64,000 bases of DNA from Rotaria macrura (Eukaryota > Rotifera > Eurotatoria > Philodinida > Philodinidae). The position numbers were made by a program, and so were the translations under genes. The stretch covers positions 157,307 through 221,306 of the forward strand of contig OENT01000096.1 in the NCBI GenBank assembly GCA_900239685.1, given 5' to 3'. Below the pieces are notes generated by a model. That model was given only the letters and a program-made list of their open reading frames with translations. It was not told where the DNA came from and did no database searches. Below, piece after piece: positions 61,801 through 64,000 of the stretch. Each line of letters begins with the position of its first letter. The stretch's first letter is position 1.

Positions 61801-63405
61801 AAAAATGTTCAAATGGAATGGGAATCATTCAACCCTTTGATGATCAATTTCGTAAAAGTTAAGTCGAATAATGCTTCTTCTGCTACATTTTGGAAAATTT
61901 TCATCGAATTGAAAAAAACAACACATGAAAAATTTTCTGAACAGTTCAAGAATATTTTAATATTGTTAAGTATTTATTTAATCTCACCTCTCAACTCAGC
62001 AGAATGTGAATGAGGTTATAGTGCAGCAAATCGAATACAAACTATAGCCCGTTCAAGAATAACAAATGAAACTCTCGATTGTCTTTTAACAGTACGGCTT
62101 CTCCTATGTGACGATATTCGAAGGTAACATTTGTCTTTAATTTATAATAAACTAGATATTTAGTTATTATTCTTTTAAAATATCTCGTTTAGCGTCTGGT
62201 GTCATAAAATCGTTGAAGAAGCGTTCAGTTCATGATAAGATCCGAAATCGAGTCGTCGATTGAACAGAATACAATTGCTGATCGATGCTCCTGATGATTA
62301 TGAGCCCTGTCGACAAACTCGACCGAATATTATGAAGCGAAAACGATTGATTTATCCAACAGCACATTCTTCTGAGTCAATTAAACCAAAAAGAAAACCA
62401 AAGCTAATTCTATCAAAGGCACAAATCGATGTGGAAAAACAATATCATCTGATGATCCAATGCAAATCAATGCCATTCTATGTTGCCATCAGAATGAAAT
62501 ATATGATTGGGTGGATGAAGAAGATTCGTGTCGAAGGTGGTTGTGCAATATCTGTCGCAGTAGGTCGGCTATTCCAATAGATAAGAACGCTTGGTTTTGT
62601 GAAGATCATCGTGATATGCACGAAGAAACGGAAGAAAACTTGTCGGCGACATGGATCACTGGCAAAAGATGAAAAAGTATTGTGATTTTTTTATTCGGTG
62701 AAATCAGTTCAATTACATAGGAATAGGACAATAGTTGAATCGTTTTAATCCTTTATATTTAGGTATTGCGCTGCTAATTCACTACACTATCAATCATAAA
62801 AATAAATAGATAAAAAAATTAATGAAAATTTAAACGCGAACGTTACAAGAACTTTATTGAGATTTTGTAATGTTTTCTTTCAACTTTTTCTTTCTTTGCC
62901 TATCTGTTTTGTTTTTTATCACAGATGCTGTTGTGCATAAATAGCGAAAGATCTACGTATAAAGGATTGAAACGTGTCAATTTGTTTTTTGTTTCTAAGT
63001 ATTATATATATAAATTTGTTGCTTAAGTAATAATCAGTTTTTGAACTATATATTAATGTACTATAGTGTTTTTTTCGTTTCCCTCTTGATTATGTATTTA
63101 TATATTGATCAGTGTATAGATATATCATGGTACTTGACGAATATAACAGTCGATATTTTTTATTCACTCAGATCTCGTTTTCTTTTGTGATTTAAAGGCA
63201 TTTTATTTTTATGTAGTATAAACCTTCATGTGCTTATTAAAGTGAAAAATGAAATAAAAGCTTTCTATTGTGGCAATAAAGCAGTGTTGCGCCTCTCGTA
63301 CACTTTGTACGTTTTGCTTTGTAAAACAGTGTGCACTGATACATGGTATTCTCAAAAACATAGTGTACTCGTACATTCTATTTCAGATTCCTATTAAGAA
63401 CGTTG
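58871..63405 (+). mobile_element. hAT transposon, ZNF862-like, with perfect 8-bp TSD (about 4.5 kb)
   Basis: Inverted ends CAGTGTTCTTAAT at 58871 and the complement of CAACGTTCTTAAT ending at 63405. Perfect target duplications GTCCGAAC at 58863-58870 and 63406-63413. It contains the decayed transposase below. Subterminal GTGTAC/GTACAC motifs occur near both ends. Confidence 0.93.
59680..62672 (+). pseudogene. ZNF862-like hAT transposase (decayed)
   Basis: In order: PSWKNDPTSFYLSY and a finger CRLC...HRLNEKH (59770-60050); SPLCDLLEKTGVKLLPAEVSGVSYRND (60200-60280); a region with GKNCIVYVRYLENF; STFKGIHDGVATKLRKNHDMP (60640-60740); LLGNQALLAALEITSNDRNVT and ILDDRFLFVLPFHF (61064-61300); a likely intron at about 61312-61374; then LEEIER...FPPSEL; and the C-terminal signature PLNSAECE*GYSAANRIQTIARSR (61980-62060). 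The last part, RRWLCNICRS...WFCEDHRDMHEE (62460-62672), is Cys/His-rich and may bind zinc. In-frame stops, several of them TGA at positions where Arg or Trp is expected, and frameshifts make it non-functional. Confidence 0.75.
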
Positions 63406-63413
63406 GTCCGAAC

Positions 63414-64000
63414 CTCGAAAACGATTTTTTTCGTGTCTTTCTTTAAATATTTAACGCCATTGATCACTTAGCATTTAAAAAGAATATATGACGAAGTTTG
63501 TTTTGAATTTTCTTTCTCTAGTTTTTGAGTTTGGTTGGGATGGGAGTAAAATTCATGTAAATTATCTTATTGAAAATATTTTTCCTGATATCTAATACTC
63601 ATATAAAACCTAATCAATGCTAGAATCGGTAAATCACAGATTTGCCGAAGTATCTGAGAAAAATCACGTTAGAGAAATTCTGCAAGTGGAAATTAAAATG
63701 AATATTTACTAGAAACCAGTTTTTAGGAAAACATTGACCTATTAAATAAGATAAGAATTAAAGATCGATCTCATGTTTTATTGTAAGTCGGTGTCAATAT
63801 TCTTCTCCGAATGAAATAAAATTACACATATGTTATGCATCATCTTTTTTTTCAAAACAATTATAATTATAAAACGTTCTAATGGCAAGTGATTATCGAT
63901 GAGTTTGTTTTTATCTAAAAAAATTAATAAATTACCAAATGTTAAGGTGCACCTTATTCAAAGTTACAGCACTTCGCTTTTCTTATCGAAAAAATGATTG
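63414..64000. other. non-coding sequence to the window end
   Basis: AT-rich, no genes or repeats recognised. Confidence 0.5.

Overview
This window looks like an AT-rich, gene-poor and transposon-riddled stretch of an invertebrate nuclear genome, most likely a bdelloid rotifer. The clues are introns of 51-61 nt in the one clearly complete spliced gene, an intronless transporter of fungal type, a fragment of a bacterial-type enzyme, and dense layers of decayed DNA transposons. The species call is inference; nothing in the sequence names the organism. A 190-base assembly gap lies at 14496-14685 and a single ambiguous base at about 19906.

Left part (1-7.5 kb). A possible 3' terminal exon sits at the left edge. 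Then come the C-terminal DHHA2 half of a manganese-type (family II) inorganic pyrophosphatase, about 3 kb with nothing I recognise, and a complete intronless MFS permease of the fungal anion:cation symporter type (4771-6312).

Central part (7.5-36.5 kb). Four head-to-tail paralogues, all on the minus strand, encode a large protein. It has an N-terminal domain resembling the N-terminal region of stonustoxin-like proteins, a Ser/Thr-rich linker, a septin/AIG1-like P-loop GTPase domain and a charged coiled-coil tail. Copy A (7556-11005) is intact. Copy B (16627-21120) has a 1-nt frameshift, a 901-bp foldback insertion flanked by TA, a second frameshift and a premature stop. Copy C (22930-27525) is split in two by about 0.7 kb. 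Copy D (31092-36424) has lost its P-loop and carries three insertions, one nested in another. Patchy near-identity between copies suggests gene conversion.

Right part (36.5-64 kb). After 6 kb without recognisable genes there is an ABCC/MRP4-like ABC transporter pseudogene (42.5-44.3 kb) split by a 5.1-kb hAT transposon (44333-49425) that itself carries an insertion. Next is a complete six-exon eIF2-alpha-kinase-like gene (52489-54194) overlapping by 29 nt a predicted beta-propeller-like ORF (51447-52517). The remainder holds a P-type Ca2+-ATPase-like relic, a TA-flanked MITE, a FLYWCH/MULE relic between inverted TGTCGAC arrays, a field of GCGTTTCG motifs, and a 4.5-kb ZNF862-like hAT element (58871-63405) with a perfect 8-bp target duplication.

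The genes do not form a pathway. The likely functional loci are the MFS permease, GTPase copy A, possibly the C-terminal ORF of copy C, the kinase and its overlapping neighbour. Most other coding-like sequence is relic.
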